NCBI GenBank assembly: GCA_036365515.1
Contig: CM070876.1
Coordinates: forward strand, 133,140,394-133,204,393
Reading direction: 5' to 3'
DNA length: 64,000 bases
Source of the DNA: Torymus aiolomorphi
Lineage: Eukaryota; Arthropoda; Insecta; Hymenoptera; Torymidae
Part shown: piece after piece, positions 11,873-21,202 of the stretch
Layout of the letters: the number at the start of each line of letters is the position of its first letter
Position numbering within the stretch: the first letter of the stretch is position 1
Made by a program: the position numbers and the translations under genes
Notes under the pieces: generated by a model
The model's database searches: none
Told to the model about the DNA's origin: nothing
What the model saw: only the letters and a program-made list of their open reading frames with translations

Positions 11873-12300
11873 ATTCGTTTCAAGATAAAAAAGGTAAGGA
11901 ATTAAATTTAGCGGGCAAGGTCGTTAAATGAATACGATGTTTGTTTAACTTTTTTTTATTGTTCGATCAAATTAAATAAAAATACATTTTAAACTTACAA
12001 ATATATGAATAATATAAAATTACAAGCTAAAAAAGGCCAAGACAAACGTAGTATACAAAACCTTATAAACTAAGAAAGACGGATACACGCACACATCAGC
12101 TTTTACAATTCTAAAACTTACAATGTACATAAAGTGTAAATATAAACTAAAAATTGAATGTGTTTCTGGATAAAAAAGAAATATTACAAACTAAAAAATT
12201 GAATGTGACGTAGGATTAAATAGAAATATTATAATAAAAATTAAGTCACGCACACACACACACACACACATACACACACATACGCGCGCACACGCACATT
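11873..12300. other. Intergenic, downstream of the protease gene
   Basis: It is AT-rich with a repeated ATTACAAACTAAAAA word and a (CA)n tract at 12247-12277 followed by interrupted CA/CG repeats to 12299. No gene is seen. Confidence 0.5.
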
Positions 12301-12867
12301 TTATATAAATGCTTTACATGTTTGAACGAACGAGCCAGCGCCCTTGGAAATAATGCTGGGGAAATTGTTCGCACGACGGAGTCTTTTTCGGTGATTTTTT
12401 CTTTTTACATTTTCATAAAATTTTGCGGCCAGTGCGCCGTTTACATGTGAATCACGTGAAAAGACGTTACAAAACGCGCGCAAAGTGCGACCGCTACACA
12501 TATAGCAAAGAAACATAATACAATATTCGCCGCAAACTTTAGAATTAACACTCTGCAGTTTCTTCTCGTTCCACTTGAAGCTTGCGCAATTTCTTCGAAG
12601 TCGATCGATATGATGTGACACAGGGGCAACTCCATAGCTATCGAAATATGTTCCTTTTGCATTTTTGTCTATGTAGAATGCCACCCAGTGGGATCCAGGC
12701 TTATCTGAGGTACCGACATTGGTTACAACAGCGGCTGGAAGACTCAAGCTTCTGGGGATGTGATCGGCTGCGTATACACCTATCGAGTTTGCTCTGAGGC
12801 CACTATTTGTTTCGTATTCATTTTGCGTTTTCGCTAAATGTGAAATATGTGCTGCTGTCGCTGTCAC
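12301..12867 (-). CDS. Adenain-type cysteine protease (Polinton A)
   Basis: This is a maturation protease of the adenovirus type, expected to cleave capsid and core proteins during virion assembly. In 188 residues, the motif PGSHWVAFYID places the catalytic His at 60, FDSYG the acidic residue at 76, and LQSVNSKVCGEYCIMFL the Gln at 105 and nucleophile Cys at 112. The Gln-to-Cys spacing of 7 equals that of adenovirus proteases. The 5' end lies in the +1 frame inside the upstream gene (50-bp overlap), the same relation as in element B. No later start would keep the upstream helix; the exact start is uncertain. The gene is open and appears intact. Confidence 0.9.
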   Translation of the reverse strand: MTATAAHISHLAKTQNEYETNSGLRANSIGVYAADHIPRSLSLPAAVVTNVGTSDKPGSHWVAFYIDKNAKGTYFDSYGVAPVSHHIDRLRRNCASFKWNEKKLQSVNSKVCGEYCIMFLCYMCSGRTLRAFCNVFSRDSHVNGALAAKFYENVKRKNHRKRLRRANNFPSIISKGAGSFVQTCKAFI

Positions 12868-13558
12868 TTGCTATTTCTGGGGCCACATCCGTCTCGTCGC
12901 GGCCGTCGTCGTTCTGCTCCTCCTCCTCCTCCTCCTCAGTGGACTGCTCGCTGCCCGGGTGAAAACGGAGTAATTTTTTGCGCTGCTTCTGCTGATACTG
13001 ATGAAGTGCAGTGTAGAACATTTGACTTTGTACTTGGTCTTTGTTGATCAGCTTCCACTCTTCGGGTAGTATAGAGCGCATCCACTTTTTTATTTGGTGC
13101 GCCTTGTAGAGCGCGCACAAATCTTGTTTATTTTTAAACCTCTGAGTCGCGTGCGTAGAACATACCAGCACGTCAGAAAACATGTTGTTGAGTTTTCCGA
13201 ACGTTGGCGAGTCATATTTTTCTAAATTACATATGTTTCGACCGAGTAAAGATTCCAGGTACCAGGCCTTCTCCTCGCCGCGAACGTAAATCCGTCTTGC
13301 TGCTCTTGCGATATTGAAGAGATAACGATATAGCTGTCTGAGTGATACTTCGCCCTCGAACCAGTTAATACCGTGAATATCGACAGCGCAGTAGGAATTT
13401 GTATTTTTTACGTCTTCGGGCAGCTCGATGAAATTGCACGGTGCTTGTACAATCCAGTGGTCGACAATGGGTTTCTGTAGGCAAATGATCGCCACCTCCT
13501 TTGGTAAAAACTTCCTTTCAGTGTCTCGAAATCCTTGTATATCCACGACGTAATCCAT
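12818..13558 (-). CDS. Conserved Polinton protein upstream of protease (A)
   Basis: The product begins MDYVVDIQGFRDTERKFLPK; the ATG at 13558 is chosen because element B starts the same way at 35151. Shared positions include KEVA, W..aaP..F..LP, HGI.WF.G, a VRG/VKG block and NLE.Y..P.. L followed by Cys/His. The tail is acidic and Ser-rich with a run of Glu. I know this pattern from many stand-alone arthropod genes without an assigned function. The D..GF..N/KF..KE start is reminiscent of RNase H-fold nucleases, but that is speculation. Its 3' end overlaps the protease start. Confidence 0.8.
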   Translation of the reverse strand: MDYVVDIQGFRDTERKFLPKEVAIICLQKPIVDHWIVQAPCNFIELPEDVKNTNSYCAVDIHGINWFEGEVSLRQLYRYLFNIARAARRIYVRGEEKAWYLESLLGRNICNLEKYDSPTFGKLNNMFSDVLVCSTHATQRFKNKQDLCALYKAHQIKKWMRSILPEEWKLINKDQVQSQMFYTALHQYQQKQRKKLLRFHPGSEQSTEEEEEEEQNDDGRDETDVAPEIASDSDSSTYFTFSENAK

Positions 13559-13653
13559 TATACGTGTGTGCGTAGCGAGCGCCGAGAGAAAAGTGAGGCT
13601 TGAGGGCGCCGCCTGCTTCCTCTCGAGTCCTCGTCCCCCCACCTTTTTAACGA

Positions 13654-14991
13654 CTAGGCACTAAAATCGGATAATATTTGGCGGGTGGAGTCTATTTCGA
13701 GAACGTTATCGTACTCGGCATAAACAACGCAATTTATTGTGCTTGTTGGAGCCGACTCAAATCCCACCTCTATGCGTAAGCTACCCGAGCGAACGAGATT
13801 CCAATGCGAGGCGCAGTGGGCCGATAAATCGGGTGTGAGATCGAAAGCCGTGAGAAAGTAGCCCAGTGAATAGTTGAAACGGTTTATGCCAAGACCCTCG
13901 TTGAGGAAATGTATACCTGTGCCCGAGTAGAGGGTTTGAAATGCATCTATAAACATACTATCGTTAGCAGCAAAGCGCGGCTGTAACGGTTTGCTCGGAA
14001 TTTGAGACCCATCGACGTAGAGGCAGAGGTGATTTATTGAAAAGTGTTGAAAATTAAACGGGTTAAATGTTCGATTGCCATTGAATGCCTTATTATCGAC
14101 AAATCCTATTATTATTCTTTTAGGCAATTGCCCAAGAATGGCATTATCGATGGTATCGCCATGTATATCTGCGTGACGCGTAAAAGTTTTGACTTCTACT
14201 CTCGTGACGGGATACTTGGCCGTTGCTTTAGCGAGAGCGTTGGCGTGCGCAATTAAAATTCCCGGATTTATCTTCACGCGTCGAACGATGAGCGTGGCTT
14301 CCTTTATTTTCAGGCCGAATTTACCATCTTCAGAGGCGTCCATTAGGCAAAAGGCATCTTTGCTTCGTACTAGTCGTACTCTCATTTCTACACCACTGAT
14401 GAGCATTCTGTCTTGATTAAAGACGTCGCAGTGCAGATGCCCAATCATGTCGAAGGTTTTTCCATTGAGTGTGAAATGCTGACGATGGAGAGCACCCTTG
14501 TTAGATATTTCACCTTGAATGTGCGGCTGGGCTTCGAATAAACCGGGCGTATCATCGTACCACAATCCGGCCGTTAAGTGTGATTCTTTTGTGATTGGCG
14601 AGTAGTTGAGCAGTGACTCTATGTATGCTCTGTAAGGATATGCATTATTGGGTGGAGAAACGAGTTTTTGATTTAGAAAAACGTCGATTTGATTAAACAT
14701 TGAATGCAGTAAATTATTTACTGGGGCAACTTTTAAGTTTTCAGCAGGGGTTTCGGCATTCGGCTGTATTCTAGCTTTGACATAGAGCATGGTGTGCGTG
14801 AGATCTATATAATGTTCGCTTGCGCTCGGGATGACGAACTCTATGGGCGCGTCTCCTTCGTCGCTGAGCGAGGACACAGGTTTATAGTGTAAAAAACGAC
14901 TACTCTCAATCGACGTTTGTGTCGCCGGAAGAGTGAAAATGTCGAGCTCGCTCGACATGCACTCGTTAGAGTGCGAGTGGAAGAAGGCCAT
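13654..14991 (-). CDS. Major capsid protein, double jelly-roll (Polinton A)
   Basis: This is the likely hexon-like major capsid protein (the Polinton PY protein), 445 residues, in the usual size range. It is strand-rich throughout and closely parallels the element B protein. Shared blocks are LPATQTSIES near the start, APVNNLLHSMFNQIDVFLNQ, YPYRAYIESLLNYS, GHLHCDVFNQD, ILGQLPKRIIIGFV, and VVYAEYDNVLEIDSTRQI at the C-terminus. It sits 3 bp after the core protein gene. It is open from ATG to stop, whereas the element B copy is frameshifted twice. The fold name follows from the published Polinton assignment; here it rests on position and similarity between the copies. Confidence 0.88.
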   Translation of the reverse strand: MAFFHSHSNECMSSELDIFTLPATQTSIESSRFLHYKPVSSLSDEGDAPIEFVIPSASEHYIDLTHTMLYVKARIQPNAETPAENLKVAPVNNLLHSMFNQIDVFLNQKLVSPPNNAYPYRAYIESLLNYSPITKESHLTAGLWYDDTPGLFEAQPHIQGEISNKGALHRQHFTLNGKTFDMIGHLHCDVFNQDRMLISGVEMRVRLVRSKDAFCLMDASEDGKFGLKIKEATLIVRRVKINPGILIAHANALAKATAKYPVTRVEVKTFTRHADIHGDTIDNAILGQLPKRIIIGFVDNKAFNGNRTFNPFNFQHFSINHLCLYVDGSQIPSKPLQPRFAANDSMFIDAFQTLYSGTGIHFLNEGLGINRFNYSLGYFLTAFDLTPDLSAHCASHWNLVRSGSLRIEVGFESAPTSTINCVVYAEYDNVLEIDSTRQILSDFSA

Positions 14992-14994
14992 TTT

Positions 14995-15504
14995 TTACTT
15001 TGGACCAAAAATATCGTTTATGTTGCGAAGGGCTTTCCTCTTCTTCTTCTTCTTCTTCTTCTTCTTGCTCGTTCTCACAGCGGGCTTTCTTTTGCCGGGT
15101 TTTTTCTTACCGCCTGCCGTGCGCGTCCGAGTGTGTTTCTTTCTCGACTGGCGCCGCCGTTTGCCATTCACACCTGTTTTATATCCCGAGCCTTTCATTA
15201 TTTCCGATATTTTGTCAGCAGCTTTTCTTTTGTGGTTGCGTCCAGATTCTTTGGCCCGTGATTTTACAGCCTCCTTGAAATTGACACCTCTGTTGGCAAC
15301 GTCGTCAACAAGCTTTATACCTGCGCGTAGTGTCTCTTTACCTACAGCCTTGGCCCCGCTCGTGATGTATGGCAGGATGTGACGAAAAAGGCCTCCTAAC
15401 CAGGCTCCTACCCCGCGACCTCTCTGAAAAGTCGAACCAGCAAAAACATTTCTCACTCCACCCCCGCCTAGCTGCTCGTCGTAGTAGCGCCCGTAATGAC
15501 TCAT
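14995..15504 (-). CDS. Basic core protein, pX/pVI-like (Polinton A)
   Basis: The 169-residue product starts MSHYGRYYDEQ, has a Gly-rich hydrophobic stretch (GRGVGAWLGGLFRHILPYI), and turns strongly Lys/Arg-rich with a run of nine Lys. It ends NINDIFGPK. The Gly/hydrophobic start followed by a basic tail resembles adenovirus core or membrane-lytic proteins (mu/pX, pVI) reported for Polinton-related adintoviruses. The likely role is DNA condensation or capsid-interior and membrane-active functions (inference). It lies between the penton gene (1-bp gap) and the major capsid gene. Confidence 0.75.
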   Translation of the reverse strand: MSHYGRYYDEQLGGGGVRNVFAGSTFQRGRGVGAWLGGLFRHILPYITSGAKAVGKETLRAGIKLVDDVANRGVNFKEAVKSRAKESGRNHKRKAADKISEIMKGSGYKTGVNGKRRRQSRKKHTRTRTAGGKKKPGKRKPAVRTSKKKKKKKKKRKALRNINDIFGPK

Positions 15505-15505
15505 C

Positions 15506-16306
15506 TTAACGTTTGCGCTTAAAGTGTAGCGTAACCGTCAACGTGCCGTACTCGAATGGTATACGTTGCCCATGTTGATCTCTTATATCGATAACGATGC
15601 TACGGAAATTGTGATAGAGAAGAGGTATATAGTGAACGGGTGCAAAACGCTGTATAGTACTGCAACCGTACTTAAAGCTGGAGTTGTCTATAGAAACTAT
15701 GCGCAGTAGGGCAGCTTGTGTGTCACCTACTGTATAAGGTTCACATATATCGGTATAGATATACATCTGGTCGGGCAAGGCTCGAGAAAGCGAGGCAGGT
15801 CTGCTGGCTGCAATATCGCGGTAACCTTCATGCGTTGTAAACGAACCTTTTTGACCTGCTTCGTCGAAGCCGAATACACACATGATTTTTTCGTTGAAAT
15901 CCGTAATGTGTATTTGCGAGCAGTCACACTTGCGTCTTATGATGTAAGACCCCTTACGATCTTTATGTGGCTCGAGCATTTGATGCTTATATGTGTCATT
16001 CGCCGCGTTTATAGCGTCTACTAGTCGTTCGAGTGAATCGTAAATACCTACGGGTATACGACACAGTTTTTTGTCGATGAGACCCTCATTATCCTCAGCC
16101 GAGTAAAAAGTGTAACTTGCTTCGTCATCTTGAAAATGTACGATACTGCAGGGTATGTGAATTTCAACGAGGCCCACGAGCCACTCGCCGTGTAACTTTA
16201 TCTCGCGCTGCAGCTGGGTCGTAAAACAACAGGTTGTATTTTCGGGAACATACGTCATGCCGCTGTTACTAGGTAGTATCATATAAAAATCATCGCTCGT
16301 TTCCAT
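15506..16306 (-). CDS. Penton-like minor capsid protein (Polinton A)
   Basis: The 266-residue, strand-rich protein starts with DFYMILPSNSGM.. and has GEWLVGLVEIHIP, a DQMYIYTDICEPY..GD.Q..LLRI block and a C-terminal I.IDIRDQHG..IPFEYGTLTVTLHFKR block. All of these are shared with the B copy at 32249. It is the single jelly-roll penton (the Polinton PX protein) expected at capsid vertices. The gene is intact and lies 5 bp from the integrase gene. Confidence 0.85.
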   Translation of the reverse strand: METSDDFYMILPSNSGMTYVPENTTCCFTTQLQREIKLHGEWLVGLVEIHIPCSIVHFQDDEASYTFYSAEDNEGLIDKKLCRIPVGIYDSLERLVDAINAANDTYKHQMLEPHKDRKGSYIIRRKCDCSQIHITDFNEKIMCVFGFDEAGQKGSFTTHEGYRDIAASRPASLSRALPDQMYIYTDICEPYTVGDTQAALLRIVSIDNSSFKYGCSTIQRFAPVHYIPLLYHNFRSIVIDIRDQHGQRIPFEYGTLTVTLHFKRKR

Positions 16307-16311
16307 TTTTT

Positions 16312-17400
16312 TCAGATGTTTTCAAGTTCGCTTGCTTTTACCCACGAGTTGAATTTATCAGGGTAACCGAGCCACTTAACGAGTGCTCTCTTTTTAGCGC
16401 CCCGTCCTTCTGTGCGTATGACGCGGTCGACTTTGAAACGCTTATCGGGCGCGAGGCGTTCACGGCCGACTAACACGAGCTCCTCGGGATAAAAGAAACC
16501 ATCGATAATTTCTTCGTTCAAATCTTCGAGCACGTATGTATAGAGATTTTGACGCGTCGAAACGCTGATTATCTTGAACACTTCTTCGCTAAAATTTTTT
16601 TCATATCCTCTCTCAAAGGTGTTCTTGGTACGACTGATGCGCACGAGGTTGCCCACCTTGAATTTAGGCAGCGCCGGTGGTTGCCTTCGATAATTGTAGC
16701 TTGCGCGTTTGGCTAAATTTTCGATCGCTGTCGGCGCGTTGTACAATGTGACATCGATAGATCTCATGCGCGTACCACTGTGTAGCGTGCGCTTGTAAGC
16801 GTGTACAATCTTTTGCACGACATCGATGTATCTCTTTGTGTTACTATGAGAAAAGTATCGCCAGATTCGCTCGCGTAACGTTCTGTTGAGTCTTTCGACC
16901 ACAGCTGCTTTAATGTCGAGGTTGCGAGCGACTCTGAATGTTATCTCTTTTCGGCGGAGGAGCGCCTGAAATGCTGAACCGGTAAACTCTTTGCCTCGAT
17001 CGGTTTGCACGCATATAGGCAGTCGGGGATGTGCTCGGTCGATAATCCGTGCGAAGGCGTCGGCAACGTTGCGCGCGGTCTTATCTTTTATCGGTTCCAC
17101 CCATGCGTACTTACCGAGTACGTCAATCACCACTAGAATGTAGTTGTAACCGTCGTTGTAATCTTTTATCGTCGTGAGCTGTAGCAAATCACCCTCCCAA
17201 ACATCGTCAATGTTCGTCACGTTGTAGCGTAATCGTGGAAATCGCCTTCGTATCGGGTGATGGAGCGTGTAGGCATCTTGATTGCTCAGCCACGAGTAAA
17301 TTTTTTTCTTTTCCTTTTTAGCGTTCAAGCGTACAAGATTGCGCGCCCTAGCGTAGCCTGCTTCATGCTCAAGGTCGTAGTATTGTTTTTCGTACGTCAT
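16312..17400 (-). CDS. Retroviral-type integrase with chromodomain (Polinton A)
   Basis: This catalyses insertion of the element DNA and makes the 6-bp duplications. In 362 residues, the rve catalytic triad is D71 (EGDLLQL), D134 (QTDRGKEFTG) and E169 (AAVVERLNRTL), with 34 residues between the last two. The C-terminal 45 residues (FKVDRVIRTEG, ALVKWLGYPDKFNSWV) form a chromodomain, which may steer insertion to marked chromatin. It is intact and in the same order as element B. Start at ATG 17400 (MTYEKQYYDLEHE). Confidence 0.95.
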   Translation of the reverse strand: MTYEKQYYDLEHEAGYARARNLVRLNAKKEKKKIYSWLSNQDAYTLHHPIRRRFPRLRYNVTNIDDVWEGDLLQLTTIKDYNDGYNYILVVIDVLGKYAWVEPIKDKTARNVADAFARIIDRAHPRLPICVQTDRGKEFTGSAFQALLRRKEITFRVARNLDIKAAVVERLNRTLRERIWRYFSHSNTKRYIDVVQKIVHAYKRTLHSGTRMRSIDVTLYNAPTAIENLAKRASYNYRRQPPALPKFKVGNLVRISRTKNTFERGYEKNFSEEVFKIISVSTRQNLYTYVLEDLNEEIIDGFFYPEELVLVGRERLAPDKRFKVDRVIRTEGRGAKKRALVKWLGYPDKFNSWVKASELENI

Positions 17401-17409
17401 TTTTTTATT

Positions 17410-18090
17410 TTACAAACCAAGCGTGAGCCACTTTTTTTTCGCTTGTTTTTTACTACGAGTCTGTATAGACGGCTGGGGTGATTCGTGCTGTATTCGTGTG
17501 GATAGACGTCGTTTGGCCGAGCGCTGAGGATCCGTCAATATTTGCCCAATTTTTAAAACTGCTGGATTATTAATTAAATTTCCCGGCGTTTCGGAAGTTT
17601 TGAGAAATTTTGCAAATTCAATGCGGTCAACGGGCGCCTCCTCGTCCTTACTGTTCTTTTTTTTCAATGCGTCGATGATTAACTCTGTTATATTGGACCG
17701 AGCAATTACACGACCATCTATAGTAATGGTGCCTGAGTTATCCCACTTGAGACGCTCGGGTACAGTGACTTTCCAATGGCGAAGCAAGAGACGCGCTTTG
17801 CGCGCGTGTACTTTCGGTACCCCCACGAGTATGTCGTCCTCGGAAAGTGGTGCAAGCGCCTCTTCGACCTCATCTATTTCAGGGTGCTCCTCACGTACAG
17901 CGCTACGCTCGTTATCACGGAAGAAAAGATAGCGACGTAAAATCTGTAGATAATTTACGCACTTCTCGTAATCGTCTCTAGCTGCTTTTGAGCGTAAAAC
18001 ATCGTACATTTCACCATCCAGACGAGAAAAATGATCACCTGGTGTTTGCAGAGTTTTTTCATTCGTATTCCTCGCCCCCTCCTCCTCCAT
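17410..18090 (-). CDS. Conserved Polinton protein between integrase and small basic protein (A)
   Basis: Homologous to 30169-31068 in B. Shared parts are TPG.H..RLD.EM..L near the N-terminus, a helical segment with YL.. lines, RKA.LL..., W(D/N)N.G...ID..VI..SNI..LI, a G/P-rich N-term..P..I.N segment, and a basic C-terminus ending KWLTLGL against GWLTLSF. No catalytic motif is seen. The ATG at 18090 gives an open frame. An ATG at 18142, 2 bp from the previous stop, opens another frame (MILVPEPSS) that resembles the B start (VLVPQDS). This suggests a frameshift near 18095 and a slightly longer original protein. Confidence 0.75.
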   Translation of the reverse strand: MEEEGARNTNEKTLQTPGDHFSRLDGEMYDVLRSKAARDDYEKCVNYLQILRRYLFFRDNERSAVREEHPEIDEVEEALAPLSEDDILVGVPKVHARKARLLLRHWKVTVPERLKWDNSGTITIDGRVIARSNITELIIDALKKKNSKDEEAPVDRIEFAKFLKTSETPGNLINNPAVLKIGQILTDPQRSAKRRLSTRIQHESPQPSIQTRSKKQAKKKWLTLGL

Positions 18091-18143
18091 GACTTTAGAT
18101 TGCGATGTCTCCTTTAGATGACGGCTCCGGCACAAGGATCATC

Positions 18144-18572
18144 TTACGAGCTCGCTCCATGTTTCGAGCCAAATATTTTTGAGATAAGCGCTCCTACGAT
18201 CGGAGCGAGTAAGAGTGGTAAAAACGACCCGCCGTTTTGTATAATGACACGTTTCTTCGATTTCCAAGTACCGCTGCCTCTATCACCAGTACGGATCAGC
18301 TTACGCAGGGTTTGCTTATGTTTACGCAATCGGACCTTTTCGGTATCGCTTAGTTTTACGACGCCCTGCAAAACGTTCAACACACACTCGCATATGCATC
18401 TGACGAGAGGTTTATCAGCTGTGAGCGCTATAGCAACACGATGTCTTTTGTCCCCATGACGAAGAGCGTTCAAGAGAGCAAGGTTTCTTTTCGAGAAATG
18501 TTTACCGCAGGCTATCGCTTTACGACCTATCGGCGCCATAGTTTTTTCCCGACTGATTAACGCACGCTTCAT
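18144..18572 (-). CDS. Small basic conserved Polinton protein (A)
   Basis: This 142-residue protein has a basic N-terminal half, a conserved block CICECVLNVLQG.V.L followed by K..LRKHK..LRKL, then SKKRVIIQNGGSFLPLLLAP and a hydrophobic C-terminal segment IVGALISKIF. The last segment could insert in or disrupt membranes (inference). The same gene occupies 29795-30160 in B. The family is common in arthropod Polintons and has no function known to me. Its ATG directly follows the ATPase stop codon, suggesting tightly packed late genes. Confidence 0.8.
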   Translation of the reverse strand: MKRALISREKTMAPIGRKAIACGKHFSKRNLALLNALRHGDKRHRVAIALTADKPLVRCICECVLNVLQGVVKLSDTEKVRLRKHKQTLRKLIRTGDRGSGTWKSKKRVIIQNGGSFLPLLLAPIVGALISKIFGSKHGASS

Positions 18573-19229
18573 TCACCGCGATTTAAAGTATTTGGGCACG
18601 TAGGCAACGTGCGTCCCGGCATTGGGAAATATGTTTGCTCGAAATCTAAACTCGTCTAAGCAGGCTTGAGAGAGATCGATAAAAAGATAGGAGTGAGGTT
18701 CACGCGTGGCGTCTAGATAGGCCTCACGCAAAAAAGCCGAATCTTCCGGAAAAATTTGTCTCGCGAGGTGCTGTATTTGTGCTCTGTCGCGAGGATTTTT
18801 TAACAATACCAGATACTTGGTATTCAAACTAATGTCGCGCTGTGCCTTACCTTTGTGAAATACGTTTTGCGTAACGAATATTACGCTAATATTTTTGTGA
18901 TGACTACCCTTTGTAAATAAATCTAAAATAACATCGCTCGACGATTGACGCATGAGGTCGTCGAGAATGAGTAACTTTTTTTTCTCATTGTCACTCGAGT
19001 AATCCGCTATCTGTGGAAGGCCCTCTCGAAACTCGATGGGTGCCCCGTTGGGTTTAAAATCTCGTCTGTACGCGTCTTGCCATTCGGCGTAATAAAATAA
19101 GACACGGTCGAAACGTGCGTCGCAGACCTCTGGCAGGTAGGCGAGAAAGCTTTTAACGAATAAAGTTTTACCGTAGCCTGTGGGGCCGCACACGCAGCAA
19201 GTAAAAGGATGCTTCCATCGCGTGTCCAT
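18573..19229 (-). CDS. FtsK/HerA-type genome packaging ATPase (Polinton A)
   Basis: In 218 residues, Walker A is GPTGYGKT (15-22) and Walker B is LLILDDL (Asp90-Asp91). A downstream GSHHKNISVIFVTQN block holds the sensor Gln typical of A32-like packaging ATPases. The protein would pump the genome into capsids. The gene is open and intact; the B copy is split by a frameshift. Start ATG at 19229, equivalent to the B start. Confidence 0.92.
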   Translation of the reverse strand: MDTRWKHPFTCCVCGPTGYGKTLFVKSFLAYLPEVCDARFDRVLFYYAEWQDAYRRDFKPNGAPIEFREGLPQIADYSSDNEKKKLLILDDLMRQSSSDVILDLFTKGSHHKNISVIFVTQNVFHKGKAQRDISLNTKYLVLLKNPRDRAQIQHLARQIFPEDSAFLREAYLDATREPHSYLFIDLSQACLDEFRFRANIFPNAGTHVAYVPKYFKSR

Positions 19230-19735
19230 GTTTACGATTCGAATAAAGAAAATTACACGCGTGCAGCCTTTTTTAAACCCTTAACTCGCTCACGCGCTCA
19301 GCTGACGATGAAGTACGTGAAAAACATCACCGCATATAGCTATGCTACGATATTTACGATCCCCGCGGCGGCGGCGGCGGGCGCGCGCGGAGATCACCAT
19401 ATCACCGTGGTGGTGACTTCCGCGGTGGTGACTTCCACAGTCATTAGCATACTCCGGCCCTCGCGCGGATAAGTATATTTACCGCGTTGATCAGGTGACT
19501 TTCGCGGCTATAAGCAACCATCGCTGCGTGTTTAATGCATTGTTCCGTTGATCTCCGCGGCGCGCGCGCGCGCGGGTTAGCTGATCTCCGCTATAAATAG
19601 GTACGTGGGATGAGGGGATATGGGGGAAAATAATTAACACATAAAAAAAGTTTAAATATCTACAATACATTTTTATTATTATGAAAAATATACAAAAGTT
19701 TCAAAAATATTCAACGCATTAAAATATACAATTAT
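19230..19735. other. GC-rich intergenic region between ATPase and polymerase (A)
   Basis: It contains (CGG)n and (CG)n runs at about 19370-19395 and 19555-19575, repeats of GATCTCCGC, short inverted repeats around CACCGTGGTGGTGA, and a TATAAATA at about 19592-19599. Element B has an extra gene at this place; A has none. It could hold the late-gene promoter, but no minus-strand TATA near the ATPase is convincing. Confidence 0.4.
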
Positions 19736-21196
19736 TCAATTGCGCTTATAGCCGAAAGGAAGCGAAACGTCGTGTTGGAAATATCTTCGCTTTCTCAGAA
19801 CTATGGAACAGGATTTTTTTTCGCTGCGCGTAATGACCTCGTGCGTGCGAGTGCGTCTGATCGCATTGTATTTCAAAACGATAGGCGAGCTCTCGTCGTT
19901 ATCGAAATACTCTGCGATCAAGCGCTCGATACTAGCGAAATTGATCTTGCTCGTATTGGCGCTATTAAGAGAAATTCCCTTTACAGCACTCGTGAGTGAT
20001 GCCGGTCGATGAGACGATCACACGAAAGGCATAAAATTTCGGACCCCCGGAGAGAAAGCTGGTAATATAAGCTCCCTCTCCGTAGCCTTTGAGCTCGTCC
20101 GTTATGCTGCCGAGAAGAGTGCTTAAAGGAGGCCTATACTCTGAAGGGTCTTTTTCGCTGCACTTGAATATACACCAATCGGTATCCAGGTAGAGCACGC
20201 GGTTGGCCGAAAGCTTTTCTATATACGAGTAAATCTCGAGACGCGCCTGCTCGGTGGTGTAGGCTGCTAGTACCACATTTGTGTTCGGCGACGACTCTAC
20301 AGCGTCCTCTTTATAGTGCCAATTTGCGTACAAAAGATCCACGCTAACCGGGAGCACGTCAAAAACTTCCTTTTCAGGCGTCGTGAGCAGTTTCAGTAGC
20401 CCCTCGCGCGTTTTGACCACTTCCGTTTGTTTTAAATTCGAGCGTTGCCCAAACTTTCCCCAAAATGAATTTAAGCAGAGTTTTGCGACCGAACGTAAAC
20501 CCGAATTTTTTTCAATCTTTTCCCGGTCTAACCTTATTCCTTCTTCGCGCTCGTACTCGTCAATATAACGCTCCTTGGTAGTATCGTCCGTACACCAAGA
20601 CGGCCACCCGCTCGCTTGTTGTTTCAACCGAAGGAAGGTATTTACGTACGCGGCATACAGACCACCCTCACCGCTGCACTGGTCATACTGTGTGCTCTTA
20701 TATTGCCATATGACAAATATCTCAGTCACGCTGTAGCCCAATTCGATTGCTTTCTGTAACTCGTGCACTACCCATGTCCCGCTAAACTCACGCTCGGCGA
20801 CTTGTTCGTGGTTGCAGTCGTCCTGACGCATTTCCTCACAGCAGGAACGACAGAGACCAAAAATAAGGCGCCCGTGCATTTTTACCGGTAATACGGGCAA
20901 TAATAAATTTCGCGGTGGCAAAATTTTGCATTTGACGAGCCCTTCGACGCGCGCGAGATTGTTATTCTGGCCATTCGTTAACGCGGCGCATTCCGAGCAT
21001 ATGTAAATGTGCGGGTGACCGATAGGAAAACGGCCTCGCTTACATATATACGGGTAAAGAGAGCAAATATCAGTATATTTGATCTCTTCACCCGCCTCTA
21101 CAGTGCATGAGGTGACTATATTTTCAATTCGCCCACCGAAAAACGCGTCCCGCGGATTGAGCGTTATTCTACTCATTATCGGGTGAGTATCCAGAT
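19736..21196 (-). pseudogene. DNA polymerase B, C-terminal part (Polinton A)
   Basis: This is the polymerase half of the protein-primed family B replicase. Motif A is DICSLYP; motif B is KLCLNSFWGKFGQR. Motif C is YLDTDW, where the element B protein and the family usually have DTDS (Ser to Trp, both Asp kept). A frameshift near 19,990 separates GPKFYAF from the final thumb segment, which is open in another frame to 19736 and ends LPFGYKRN (B: YPYGFKKN). The reading frame runs unbroken into the insertion point of element B and resumes in the same codon phase at 37199. The gene was therefore still open at this point when B arrived. Confidence 0.92.
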
Positions 21197-21202
21197 ACCG
21201 TA
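21197..21202 (+). repeat. Target-site duplication of Polinton B (left)
   Basis: ACCGTA precedes AGTAGTATATGGGGG. The same six bases follow the right end at 37193-37198. Confidence 0.95.

Noticed and set aside
14917..15382. Long plus-strand frames over the capsid and core genes of A
   Set aside because: They are the antisense of the Lys/Arg-rich core gene, giving Phe/Leu/Ser runs.
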